From Psychromonas sp. Urea-02u-13 (GTDB lineage: Bacteria > Pseudomonadota > Gammaproteobacteria > Enterobacterales > Psychromonadaceae), in contig NZ_PJBZ01000066.1 of the NCBI RefSeq assembly GCF_002835995.1, positions 1-43,215 of the forward strand: 43,215 nucleotides of DNA, written 5' to 3'. A program made the translations under genes and the position numbers. The notes under the pieces were generated by a model, which was not told where the DNA came from, did not search any database, and saw only the letters and a list, made by a program, of their open reading frames with translations. Positions 35,478 through 43,215 of this stretch are shown here, piece by piece. Numbering within the stretch: the stretch's first letter is position 1; each line of letters begins with the position of its first letter.

Positions 35478-36786
35478 CGAGATAGAGAAAATGAATAAAA
35501 ACACATTAAGCGATGCTGAAGTATCTGAACTACAGCAACAACTTTGGCAAAAAAATGAGCAAGGAAAAACACCTACTGTTTATGCCATTCTTGGTGGTGC
35601 ACGTGATAAACAAATTGAACGTATCATCCGCCAAGGTGAACTGAAGTCTTCTTGTCTTATTGATGGTAAGCTTACCTATCAAATGAGCATTGCTGCCCCC
35701 TATATTGTTCGATTAGAGTTTAATCATCCACAAACGATTGAGATATTAAAAAAAGGTTGGGGTAACAACTGGGGTATCTTTGCCATTACTTATTCACCCG
35801 CAACATTAATCAATGTTCGACAAAACTGCCGAAAAATTGCCATGGTGAAAAGCCCCGAAGGCAAAAATCTCTATTTTAGATATTATGATCCACGTGTTTT
35901 ACGTATTTATCTTTCTGCATGTGACACTTCTGAAGCGAATAAAGTCTTTGGGCCTATTACTGACTTTATTCTAGAGGGGCAAGATAACGGTGTCATACAT
36001 CGTTATAGACGCACAGAGCAAGGTGTTGTTGATGTAAATATTAATCTGCTGAATATCACTGCAATAAAAAATCAAACAGTAAAGCCCGGTTTATTAGAAA
36101 TTAGCAAGCAACAAATCAGTGCTTTTAAAGCGGTACGTTTTAAGCGCTTTATTACTGAAATGGAATTACACCTAAGCACTTATTTTGCCCCGCAAACAAC
36201 CTCTCTTATTGAACAAGAGTTACTTAATAGCTGGGTGAATACAAATGTAAAACACGCGCAAGATTTTGGATTTATCACTGAACTTGATATATGCCGTTAT
36301 CTGAATGTAGCCATAATACAAGGTGAGTCAGTAAAAGATGCACCTTGGTTGCAAGCTATTATGGCAGAAAGCCTTTTCCCGAGTACCAAAGCTACCTTAA
36401 TCGAAGAAAAGTCACTTGAATTACTCGATCAAGAACACCAAGCTGTCGTTAAAGAACTCGATAAAGTTAACCTGTTACATCTTGAACGTTTTTATCAGAA
36501 ACATCATAAGAAAGTGCTAGGTGTTGGAGTTCCTTTATTTGACTTAAGATTTGAAGACGACAAGGCATTAAAAAGCTGGATGTTTCGGGTTGGAAAACAA
36601 TGTATTAATGTAGGTTTAACCGACGAAATGGCGTTAGATATATGGTTAGATATTGCCATGCGTTATGGGGAGAATTTCCCAAAAGAAAACTGGGCAATAT
36701 TATCTGAGACGCAAAAGGAAGCATTGTCACCATCAGCTATATTGTTTCACCTATCAGCTCAACAGCCGCATAAACAAAGCGCTTAA
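35458..36786 (+). CDS. DUF4123-domain T6SS effector adaptor (Tap/TEC type)
   Basis: The 442-residue product carries a DUF4123 domain near residues 35-160, with YAILGGARDKQIERI, APYIVRLEF, GWGNNWGIFAITYSP and LYFRYYDPRVLRIYL, which are the hallmark blocks. DUF4123 proteins such as VasW or Tap-1 load a downstream effector onto VgrG. The C-terminal half is helical and unassigned. The frame extends to 35428. The ATG at 35458 has GAGGAG seven bases upstream, while an ATG at 35491, just past the previous stop, is also possible. The gene directly downstream should then be the effector. Confidence 0.88.
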   Translation: MRKAQHNEIEKMNKNTLSDAEVSELQQQLWQKNEQGKTPTVYAILGGARDKQIERIIRQGELKSSCLIDGKLTYQMSIAAPYIVRLEFNHPQTIEILKKGWGNNWGIFAITYSPATLINVRQNCRKIAMVKSPEGKNLYFRYYDPRVLRIYLSACDTSEANKVFGPITDFILEGQDNGVIHRYRRTEQGVVDVNINLLNITAIKNQTVKPGLLEISKQQISAFKAVRFKRFITEMELHLSTYFAPQTTSLIEQELLNSWVNTNVKHAQDFGFITELDICRYLNVAIIQGESVKDAPWLQAIMAESLFPSTKATLIEEKSLELLDQEHQAVVKELDKVNLLHLERFYQKHHKKVLGVGVPLFDLRFEDDKALKSWMFRVGKQCINVGLTDEMALDIWLDIAMRYGENFPKENWAILSETQKEALSPSAILFHLSAQQPHKQSA

Positions 36787-36807
36787 ACGGATTTATTGGA
36801 ATCTACT

Positions 36808-39219
36808 ATGACTTTAAGTAACCTATCTCCTGCTGAGCGCATTGTTGCTCATGAGCAGAAAATTACTGGTAACATTCAGAAGATTCAAGCAAATGAAGGA
36901 CTCATTGAAACGCAAGAGCTTGCCTACGAAGATCTGTTAGCGGAAAAAACAGTATTAGATGCTGAAAAACCATCATGGAAAGAACGAGTAACGTTTGATG
37001 ACAGCTTGAAGGTAGAAAAAGAAGAAAAAAAACAAGCGGTTAATGATGCTAGAGAAGAAACTATAGAGTTAAAGAAAGATACCTATCAGCTAAAAGAAGA
37101 AACTCATACTGAACAAGAAAAGCTCAAGGTAGCTCACTCTGATGAACAAATGCTTCACCAACAAAATATTGATACGCTAGAAGATAGTAAGAATAGAAGT
37201 GAAGATAGACTTAAACGTTTAGAAGATTATGACGAACAAAATCCTGAAAAAGTAGCCATACAAGCTGAAAATATAGAACAAGAGCAAGCCGTATTAGCTA
37301 AACGGGAAAACGACTTAGCTGAGGCGAAAGAGTCGGCAGAAAATGCAAAATCGGCAGCTCAAACCAGAGATGCTAAAGTAGCTGATGATATAAAAGAAGC
37401 CTGTCCACTAAAATGTAAAGCAACACAACTAGCTATAAAGAGCAATAACGGAAATCGAAAGTATCAAATGGCAACAGAGCTTAATGGTAGCGTTCAAACT
37501 CTGCATGTGATCAGTTTAAGCAAAGCTGCTGTTGATAAAAAACTCATTGAACCGCCTGTCTCTGTTATTTCAGTTGCTATTACTGGCCTATGTGAAAAAG
37601 GAAAAGAATCACAAGCGGCAGCCTCTGCGGACGAAAAAAAACTTGTTCGAACAAATAACAACCAATATTGTCCGGTGCTCAAAATTGAGCAAGGCCCTAT
37701 TAATATTGCTATGCCAGGCACATCTGGAAGCCCACTGAATTTTCAAGCATTTTGCCCTGATCCACCCACAACGTTTTTCAATTGGGATTATTTATTTAAA
37801 AATATTTTTATGCCTGAAAAGCGTGAATCGACAATGTATACAATAGAATCTGAAGGATGTGATGGTAGTTACTCACTTGTAAGTCAAGTAGCTGCGTACC
37901 CTAAGATAAAAGCTGAAATAGGTGTGGCAATAAGCTATAAACCAACGAAAGAAATAACTACATTACCGGGTTGGGAAGATAACCCTGAAGCCGTTGATGT
38001 AATAGCAAATTACAATGAAGGGCATCGGACGGTAGAGTACGGTAACTGGGTATTCGCCTTTGACTTAAAAGGCAGTGTCGATAGTATTAATCTGTCACAA
38101 CAGCTTGAATTTTTACAGCCAAACGATTTAGTTCCTAAGCTTAGAAAAGCGTTAAACCTATTTTTGTTTATTTTCGACATTATTAAAATTTGCTGTGGTA
38201 GAAATATCGGTAGTAACATCTTTGAAGATTCTTACGATGTAAATGGGCTACTTGAAAATAATGCTCCACCAGAAAATACCCAAGGTCAAATAGCCGCCGC
38301 CAACCGCAGTGTTAGTCCAACGGGCAGTATTGATATTAACTACCCTAAAATTGCCTTTGCTATAGCGTATGAAAACTGCGAAGAGCTTGGCACTAATACC
38401 CTTGGTCATGCGAGCGCGGTCACGGTAAAGCTTGACCCACTTATTGGGGTGCTTGGTAAAGTAGACATGTTAAGCGCATTAATTAAAATAGGTGTTAACG
38501 CTTTAATACCAGGTGTTGGCGCAGCAGGCATTGCCTTTGTCGAGTATATTGCTCCGATTATAGAGGGCTTATTGCCTGAAAATAGCGAAGTGACAAGAGA
38601 AGACATTGAAAACAGAAAATATTACTTAGAAGGGGGCATTGCGTTAGTATTAAACGTGGGCGCTAATATCTCTGCCGAAGGTAAATGGACGCATACAAAC
38701 GATGCGCTTAACTTAGGTAATAATCCAGCAGTATTACCAGCATCACCTGATACAAACCCTGAAGTTAGTGCCTTTAGTGGCATGACGGGGGCAAGCCTTG
38801 AAATGCAACTTGAGGGCAAAGTTTATGTTAAAGGCAAAGCATGGGCTGTCACCTTTGAAGCCGGTTTAATGATAGCGATGGGTAGTGCAAAAGATATTGG
38901 TGCTGCCAAACTCGAATACAAGCTGAACATCACTGGTGAAAATGGGGTGCCCAAAGTAGAAGGTGCTTTTGAATGGAATGGTTTAGCTATTTTAACTGCT
39001 TCTTATAAATCATTTGGTGTCGGTAGTAAGGATAATGATGAGCAAAATGATACTGAATATAGTCGTAGAAGGCGCCCTGTATCTAGCCAAGATAGAGACA
39101 CAACAACTCAACAAAACAACTCACAAAAAAACTATAAAAACCAATGGGTCTTAATTGAACCTGGTCGTACACCTAAAACACCTGAACCGGTACCTTTAAA
39201 TGACTATTTTAACTCCTAA
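36808..39219 (+). CDS. Large coiled-coil and membrane-active protein, probable DUF4123-dependent T6SS effector
   Basis: An 803-residue protein of no family I recognise. Residues 10-195 are a long charged coiled coil rich in Glu, Lys and Gln. A CPLKC pair lies at 199-203. The middle is a mixed domain. Two hydrophobic stretches follow: about 445-462 (ALNLFLFIFDIIKICC) and about 552-592 with LIKIGVNALIPGVGAAGIAF. The last quarter (630-760) is beta-rich with alternating residues, then a polar tail. Its position between a DUF4123 gene and an overlapping secreted gene is the layout of VasX-like pore-forming effectors, but I see no VasX or MIX signature. Pore formation is inferred. The ATG at 36808 has GGA seven bases upstream, better than the TTG at 36796. 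Confidence 0.72.
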   Translation: MTLSNLSPAERIVAHEQKITGNIQKIQANEGLIETQELAYEDLLAEKTVLDAEKPSWKERVTFDDSLKVEKEEKKQAVNDAREETIELKKDTYQLKEETHTEQEKLKVAHSDEQMLHQQNIDTLEDSKNRSEDRLKRLEDYDEQNPEKVAIQAENIEQEQAVLAKRENDLAEAKESAENAKSAAQTRDAKVADDIKEACPLKCKATQLAIKSNNGNRKYQMATELNGSVQTLHVISLSKAAVDKKLIEPPVSVISVAITGLCEKGKESQAAASADEKKLVRTNNNQYCPVLKIEQGPINIAMPGTSGSPLNFQAFCPDPPTTFFNWDYLFKNIFMPEKRESTMYTIESEGCDGSYSLVSQVAAYPKIKAEIGVAISYKPTKEITTLPGWEDNPEAVDVIANYNEGHRTVEYGNWVFAFDLKGSVDSINLSQQLEFLQPNDLVPKLRKALNLFLFIFDIIKICCGRNIGSNIFEDSYDVNGLLENNAPPENTQGQIAAANRSVSPTGSIDINYPKIAFAIAYENCEELGTNTLGHASAVTVKLDPLIGVLGKVDMLSALIKIGVNALIPGVGAAGIAFVEYIAPIIEGLLPENSEVTREDIENRKYYLEGGIALVLNVGANISAEGKWTHTNDALNLGNNPAVLPASPDTNPEVSAFSGMTGASLEMQLEGKVYVKGKAWAVTFEAGLMIAMGSAKDIGAAKLEYKLNITGENGVPKVEGAFEWNGLAILTASYKSFGVGSKDNDEQNDTEYSRRRRPVSSQDRDTTTQQNNSQKNYKNQWVLIEPGRTPKTPEPVPLNDYFNS

Positions 39220-40225
39220 ATTTGCGTTGATAAACGCAATAATTTTAACCCTTATATTGACTACTTATTCACAAGCAGAGGACTCTATGCTCACTAAAAA
39301 ACCGTACTTCACTTACCGTATCGAAGCAAGTGGCGCTCTTTATGAGGCTAAAATCAATGGCATATTATTAGAAGATAATTTTGAAGGTAACGCGCTTAAT
39401 TTTGAGCAACCCGTTAATCAATACATGCGCACGGGTATTAACCGTATAGGTATACAGGTTTACCCCTATGAGAGAGGTGATTTTGGTACTGGTAGGGTCA
39501 CAATTACCCTCTATGTTAATCAAGATGGCGCGTCAGAAAGTAAGAAAAAAATGGTTGGTCAAATCACATTTAACGCTGCTGAATTTTTTAAAAATAAACA
39601 AGTCTCTGATGCAATACAAACCAGCATGCCCAAATTACGTTTAGATTCTGCTAATGACTTGATAGCCAGTGAAAGTGGGGATGTAATAATTCAAGCTGCA
39701 GTAGCGGAATCCTCAAAAGTTGAAGACGATGCTCTCTGGATATATCAAGATATTGAGCTTGATACCCCATTCCCAGTATGGGGTTTTTTTAAAGCCGATA
39801 AGTTAGATTTTCCTGATGTTTGGGAGGATTTTGTTAAAAACGGTGAATACTATAAAAAGAATCTATTAACACCACTTTACCAAGAGCATGAAAAGGTTAT
39901 TGCTACATTAAAAACACAAGATTTTAATAAAATATTACCGCTGTTTGAAGAACGTAATAGTGAATATGATATCGCACTTTATTATCCAGAAGGCACCTAT
40001 AATGAAATGCTGAAAAAGTCATTACAAGATGATTTTAATGATAAGTCCTCGGAACTAAAATTAAATGAATCAAAATATGCTAGACCCACAGTCAGTGATG
40101 ATAAAGGGTTAATACGTCTAGGCACTTCTGCCATGATTAGGTTTGTTAACGAGGAGCATTCTCTTTATTCAAAATACCCAATCTGGTTCTACAAAAAAGA
40201 TGGAAAATGGATAATTTCTCGTTAA
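39200..40225 (+). CDS. Secreted protein, candidate immunity protein to the upstream effector
   Basis: A 341-residue protein with a signal peptide (hydrophobic FALINAIILTLILTTY, cleavage likely after SQA near residue 26), so periplasmic or surface exposed. The first half looks like a beta-sandwich (YRIEASGALYEAKINGILLE, GINRIGIQVYPYERGDFG). The second half is mixed and ends in YPIWFYKKDGKWIISR. The start overlaps the effector gene by 20 bases, so the two are co-translated. A periplasmic partner fits an effector that acts from the periplasm or on membranes. I know no named family. Confidence 0.72.
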   Translation: MTILTPKFALINAIILTLILTTYSQAEDSMLTKKPYFTYRIEASGALYEAKINGILLEDNFEGNALNFEQPVNQYMRTGINRIGIQVYPYERGDFGTGRVTITLYVNQDGASESKKKMVGQITFNAAEFFKNKQVSDAIQTSMPKLRLDSANDLIASESGDVIIQAAVAESSKVEDDALWIYQDIELDTPFPVWGFFKADKLDFPDVWEDFVKNGEYYKKNLLTPLYQEHEKVIATLKTQDFNKILPLFEERNSEYDIALYYPEGTYNEMLKKSLQDDFNDKSSELKLNESKYARPTVSDDKGLIRLGTSAMIRFVNEEHSLYSKYPIWFYKKDGKWIISR

Positions 40226-40477
40226 TTCCTGGGAAAGAAAATCTGGATGCTCGGTGCGCCGAGATAAATCGGTATTAGGCTAACTATCATCTCTCGTTGT
40301 CTTCGTCGTGCTTTTTGGCGATGAAGATAAATACACAGAAAATCATTATTTGTCGGTACGAGTTAATGGTTAGTAGGGGTTGCTGAGGATGCAGGTAAGC
40401 AGTGGAATAAAGAGGTGAATCTCCTTACATCTCGTACATCAGTTTTTGCTCGTTTTCATTGTTTTGGGATGCCAACA

Positions 40478-40513
40478 AAAAATCCATAATATTGTTTGAT
40501 ATTATGGATTTTT
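40478..40513. terminator. Bidirectional intrinsic terminator between convergent genes
   Basis: AAAAATCCATAATAT (40478-40492) and ATATTATGGATTTTT (40499-40513) form a 15-bp stem with a six-base loop, flanked by A on the left and T on the right. It serves the candidate immunity gene (plus) and the protease-like gene (minus) alike. The rest of 40226-40477 shows no gene. Confidence 0.85.
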
Positions 40514-40536
40514 AAATTGAGAGTCTCTGGCTATTC

Positions 40537-41205
40537 TTATCGTGCCAGAGTCACTAAAGAGCTACGTAGCTGGCTGACAGAGCCAAAGTTAAGCGTGTAT
40601 TTACGCAAACCATTACTTGCTTTAACGGCATTACCTGCGTTTACAAAACTCTTAGTTCGTTTAAACACATCATGCTGTTCAACGTCGAATACGCCTTCCC
40701 ACATTCCATCAGTATCGTTACCACCGCCAGCTGTTACATATAACCACGTTTTAGTCGATGGACTCCATTTTAAGATCGACCAGCGATTTTCAATACCACG
40801 TGACCCTAAGCCAATGGGCAGCGCCTTTAATGTAATACCAAGCTTCCTGAGTTCAGGTTTAATTCTGTCTGTATAAGAGTGAACCCAAGGCATTTCACTT
40901 TCGGGTGGTGGCTTTTTAGTGCTCACTGCAACGCCACCATGTCTTGAGTTACAAGTAATAATTTCTACTGTCGTAATGCTCGGATTCCACTTTTTCCACT
41001 CTTTTACTTTAGCAATGAAATTGGCTGGCACCATGCTACAAAATTTACCTGATGTGCCGTGACCCCAAAAGCAAAGGGTGGTTATTTTTTGAATTTTTTT
41101 GTCTAGCGCTGGTCCACTAGCTGCGCCAACTGAAGCGTTGGCTGTTACGCTTGCTAAATTTCGGCAACGCTCTTCGTGTCCATTTTCGTAGAGGATTTGT
41201 ATCAT
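40537..41205 (-). CDS. Putative clan CD (caspase-like fold) cysteine peptidase, possible effector
   Basis: The 222-residue product has a hydrophobic strand ending in His-Gly (ITTLCFWGHGTSG, His49). It has a second strand ending in Cys (TTVEIITCNSRHG, Cys85). This strand-HG then strand-Cys order and the 36-residue spacing match the catalytic dyad layout of clan CD enzymes (caspase, CHAT, C80 groups). There is no signal peptide. It converges on the cargo module and has GGAG about 11 bases before the ATG. Candidate roles are a T6SS effector or a stand-alone stress or defence protease. No partner gene is adjacent. Confidence 0.65.
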   Translation of the reverse strand: MIQILYENGHEERCRNLASVTANASVGAASGPALDKKIQKITTLCFWGHGTSGKFCSMVPANFIAKVKEWKKWNPSITTVEIITCNSRHGGVAVSTKKPPPESEMPWVHSYTDRIKPELRKLGITLKALPIGLGSRGIENRWSILKWSPSTKTWLYVTAGGGNDTDGMWEGVFDVEQHDVFKRTKSFVNAGNAVKASNGLRKYTLNFGSVSQLRSSLVTLAR

Positions 41206-41255
41206 TGTTTGTTGAACTCCAGTTTGTAGTGTTAGTGTTTGTTATTTAAAAGTGG

Positions 41256-41261
41256 ATTATA
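41256..41261 (-). promoter_or_regulatory. Candidate -10 box for the clan CD-like gene
   Basis: On the minus strand TATAAT lies about 50 bases before the start codon. A poor -35 match (TAAAGA) sits 17 bases upstream. Only the -10 is convincing, and AT-rich DNA makes chance matches common. Confidence 0.35.
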
Positions 41262-41445
41262 AACATTTAAATTGTTTTTCTTTACATATTTATCACAAAA
41301 ATAACACTTACGCATCAATAGGTGTTGTGTGTGTTAATGGCTTCGGATTTTTGGGGAAATAATGACTTAATCACTTTTGACGTTGTTTGGTTTATTGAAA
41401 ACTAAACCACCAAAAAAATCCCCTCGTAAATCCTTAAACAAAATT

Positions 41446-41880
41446 ACCACGAAGCCACTTCGTTACACAGAGGTCACGAAGAAACCCTCAACAATCAACC
41501 ACTTCCAATTAAATAAACTTTTGAACTTGTTTTGGGGCTTACTGATAGCCGATATCGAACAGCTGACAACTAGCAATACAACCATGAAGCTACTTCGTTA
41601 CAAAGAGGTCACGAAGAAACCCTCAACAATCAACCCCCCAATTAAGTAAGCTTTTGAACTTTGTTCTTGTGTCCTTCGTGGTTAATCGTTTTTGACCTTG
41701 CTGATGGCCGATAGCGAACAGCTGACAGCTAGCAATACAACCACGAAGCCACTTCGTTACACCGAGTTCACGAAGAACCCTTCAACAACCAAGCCCCCCC
41801 CCCAATTAAGTAAGCTTTTGAACTTTCCGCTTTCTTTTATTCGCGTCCTTAGTACCTTCGTTGTTAATTGCTTTTAGGTT
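41446..41880 (+). repeat. Three long imperfect tandem repeats in noncoding DNA
   Basis: Units begin at 41446, 41581 and 41740 (135, 159 and about 140 bases). Each opens with ACCACGAAGCCACTTCGTTA (a short ACGAAG/CTTCGT hairpin), followed by GTCACGAAGAAACCCTCAAC. The units continue with AATTAAGTAAGCTTTTGAAC, and the first two then have GAACAGCTGACA and AGCAATACAA. Units 2 and 3 also contain CCTTCGTGG-like inverted copies of the opening motif. Small frames across the repeats only translate the repeats. This appears to be an intergenic repeat family. The whole gap 41206-42245 has no convincing gene. Confidence 0.85.
41794..41803 (+). repeat. Homopolymer C10 tract inside the third repeat unit
   Basis: Ten consecutive C. 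The matching place in unit 2 has only six and unit 1 has none in a row. Tracts like this slip during replication, but no gene or clear promoter lies across it. Confidence 0.9.
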
Positions 41881-41955
41881 TTTGTTACTTAGTTTTTTAG
41901 TCCTTTGAATCCTATTTTTTTGATGATTTTTTTTGCTAACCGAATGTTTTTTGTT

Positions 41956-41977
41956 GTGACATATAAATATATGTCAC
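41956..41977. promoter_or_regulatory. Perfect inverted repeat upstream of the lipoprotein pseudogene
   Basis: GTGACATATA (41956-41965) and TATATGTCAC (41968-41977) are complementary with a two-base centre. It lies about 270 bases before the lipoprotein start. It has no T-run, so an operator is more likely than a terminator. Confidence 0.4.
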
Positions 41978-42245
41978 GTTATTTAAGTGTAGTTATTTAT
42001 CAACTAAAAATGCACTGTAGCCTTAGGTTTTTGAAATTAATGGGGTTGGTTTCTTGCTTTTTATGATGAATCAATGGCTGTAGTGTAAATGTTGTGCATT
42101 TTAAGTTATTTTAATGTCATTTGCGCTTGATATCTGATAAATTTGAACTACTGATTTTTGTCTTTTTGTTTATGAGCTGTTTGGGTTGTTTAAACAAAAA
42201 TATATAAATAACGCTTTAAATTCTAATTTTTCACAGGGATGTTTT

Positions 42246-43042
42246 ATGAAACGCTTACCTTTCTCTTTTATGCCTAATGCACCACTGGCAGTCATGCTCG
42301 TGAGTTTAACCGCGCTTAGCGCCTGTGGTGGTTCTAGCGGTGGCTCTGATGGTGACTCAACACCACACCTCCTGTCGTAGATGAAGACGCCACTGCGCCC
42401 GTTATTACCCTCAAAGGAGCGAATCCGTTGACGCTTGCTCATGGCGAAACTTACATTGATTCAGGTGCCACAGCACTTGATGCGGTTGATGGTGTGGTTT
42501 CTGTGTTAACGGATGGCTCTGTTAATGAAAATGCACTGGGTGATTACATTATTTCTTACAGTGCAAAAGACAAAGCAGGTAATGAAGCAACATCAACGCG
42601 TGAAGTAACAGTCGTGGATTTAACCGCGCCGGTGATAACGTTAAATGGTGAAAGCACTATCAATCTAACGCAATGGGCGGATGAGTATATTGAACTAGGC
42701 GCGATTGCAACCGATAACGTCGATGGCGATATCACAGTAAATGCGCCCTCTGGGCTGGTAGACACCACTGTGCCAGGCAGTTATCTATTAACTTATACAG
42801 TTACCGATGTCGCCGGTCATGAAACAACGGCGCAACGCACGGTGAATGTGGCAGAGCAAAAACCATTTATTATCACTTGGTTAATTACACCGGAACAAAA
42901 AACCATTCAGTTGCCTCTTAACCCAGCATTTACAGCAGAGGGTTATAACTACCGCGTCGATTGGGGCGATGACAGTGTTGATAGCAACCAAACAACCGCG
43001 GCACCAATCGGGGACACCCAAAGACTTTACCTTAGTAACTAA
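42246..43042 (+). pseudogene. Frameshifted and truncated DUF5011/BspA-like surface lipoprotein
   Basis: The first frame (42246-42380) gives a lipoprotein signal peptide with lipobox LSAC and a Gly/Ser spacer, then hits TAG. The next frame starts without a break in homology: VDEDATAPVITLKGANPL continues into two DUF5011 Ig-like repeats (about 42392-42615 and 42616-42860). A beta segment follows with YNYRVDWGDDSVD, the start of a BspA-type domain. One base missing near 42364-42372 in the run of CA and CC repeats restores a single 266-codon frame. The frame stops soon after VDWGDD, where such proteins normally continue with leucine-rich repeats, so the 3' end is also lost. AGGGA upstream supports the start. 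Confidence 0.75.
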
Positions 43043-43074
43043 TTGTTTTCATTAGTTTTAAGGTTTGGGTGTCC
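43012..43074 (+). repeat. Long imperfect hairpin at the end of the truncated lipoprotein
   Basis: GGACACCCAAA (43012-43022) pairs with TTTGGGTGTCC (43064-43074). Inside, CCTT pairs with AAGG and AACTAAT with ATTAGTT, giving about 22 pairs with small bulges. A T-rich stretch follows. The last ten codons of the lipoprotein frame lie in it. It may be a terminator or the palindromic end of an IS200/IS605-like or REP-type element that replaced the gene tail. Confidence 0.55.
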
Positions 43075-43095
43075 TGCTTTTTGTTTGTTGCTAAG

Positions 43096-43215
43096 ATGGC
43101 ATCAAGTGTTGATAAATCGGAATATACCTCTGTTTTTGAACGCATTCATAACAAATCAAATGAGACTGAAAAGAGCGATGAAGTTGAAAGTACGCGATTG
43201 GTAAAATTCATCGGT
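43096..43215 (+). CDS. Start of an unidentified reading frame, cut by the window end
   Basis: An ATG at 43096 opens 40 codons to the end of the window without a stop. The visible product is hydrophilic, rich in Ser, Glu and Lys, and carries no signal peptide (SVDKSEYTSVFERIHNKSNE). The Shine-Dalgarno is poor. Whether it is a real gene cannot be judged from this piece. Confidence 0.3.
   Translation, partial: MASSVDKSEYTSVFERIHNKSNETEKSDEVESTRLVKFIG

Noticed and set aside
36808-39219. MIX or VasX identity for the large effector candidate
   Set aside because: I see neither the MIX motif pattern nor the VasX N-terminal Cys-rich signature. Only the gene order is VasX-like.
40496-40876. 126-codon plus-strand frame opposite the clan CD-like gene
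   Set aside because: It is antisense to a better frame with recognisable His and Cys motifs and starts within the terminator hairpin.
41377-41877. Two short frames with recurring LRYTEVTKKPSTIN-like peptides
   Set aside because: The peptides are translations of the noncoding tandem repeats. The frames lack ribosome sites and differ only as the DNA repeats differ.
41446-41880. CRISPR array
   Set aside because: Units are 135-159 bases, repeat-like along their whole length, with no short repeat/unique spacer pattern and no cas genes.

Overview
The window is AT-rich and reads like a marine, cold-water type gammaproteobacterium (Psychromonas, Colwellia or Shewanella-like). This rests on base composition, T6SS gene content and the ExbBD/AgmX/TPR gene set. 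I cannot name the species from sequence alone.

Layout. Positions 1-245 hold the end of an initiator tRNA-fMet array: a partial copy at the edge, a decayed copy and one intact gene. Positions 460-5509 (minus) are four genes for envelope TPR proteins: two lipoproteins, one secreted TPR protein and one small secreted protein. Positions 5632-17094 (minus) are the left arm of a type VI secretion system: tssA-tssB-tssC-small ORF-second tssC-tssE-tssF-tssG-lipoprotein-clpV/tssH. An intergenic region of about 790 bp (17095-17882) with several palindromes separates it from the divergent right arm at 17883-30850 (plus): tagH/fha, tssJ, tssK, tssL, tssM, tagF, pppA, ppkA and a small protein. Positions 30895-33592 (plus) encode ExbB, two ExbD and an AgmX/TonB-like protein, ending at a strong terminator.

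From 33966 to 41205 lies a cargo region. It holds a YopT-like (C58) cysteine protease, a three-gene set with a DUF4123 adaptor and a large coiled-coil/membrane protein, an overlapping secreted candidate immunity protein, and a convergent gene with a His/Cys layout like clan CD proteases. Positions 41206-42245 are noncoding and contain three long tandem repeats with a C10 tract. The window ends in a frameshifted, truncated DUF5011/BspA-like lipoprotein pseudogene, a long hairpin and the start of an unidentified reading frame.

How it fits together. The T6SS genes encode baseplate (TssA, E, F, G, K), sheath (TssB, C), membrane complex (TssJ, L, M), recycling ATPase (ClpV) and the threonine phosphorylation pathway (PpkA, PppA, Fha, TagF). 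Hcp, VgrG and PAAR proteins are absent, so the tube and spike must be encoded elsewhere. Repeated T-x-F motifs in PpkA and TssL, together with the FHA protein, suggest a phosphothreonine docking circuit. PpkA carries a periplasmic TagR-like domain in the same polypeptide. The ExbBD-AgmX genes and the TPR genes, which I recall as normally one module, sit at the two outer ends of the T6SS locus.
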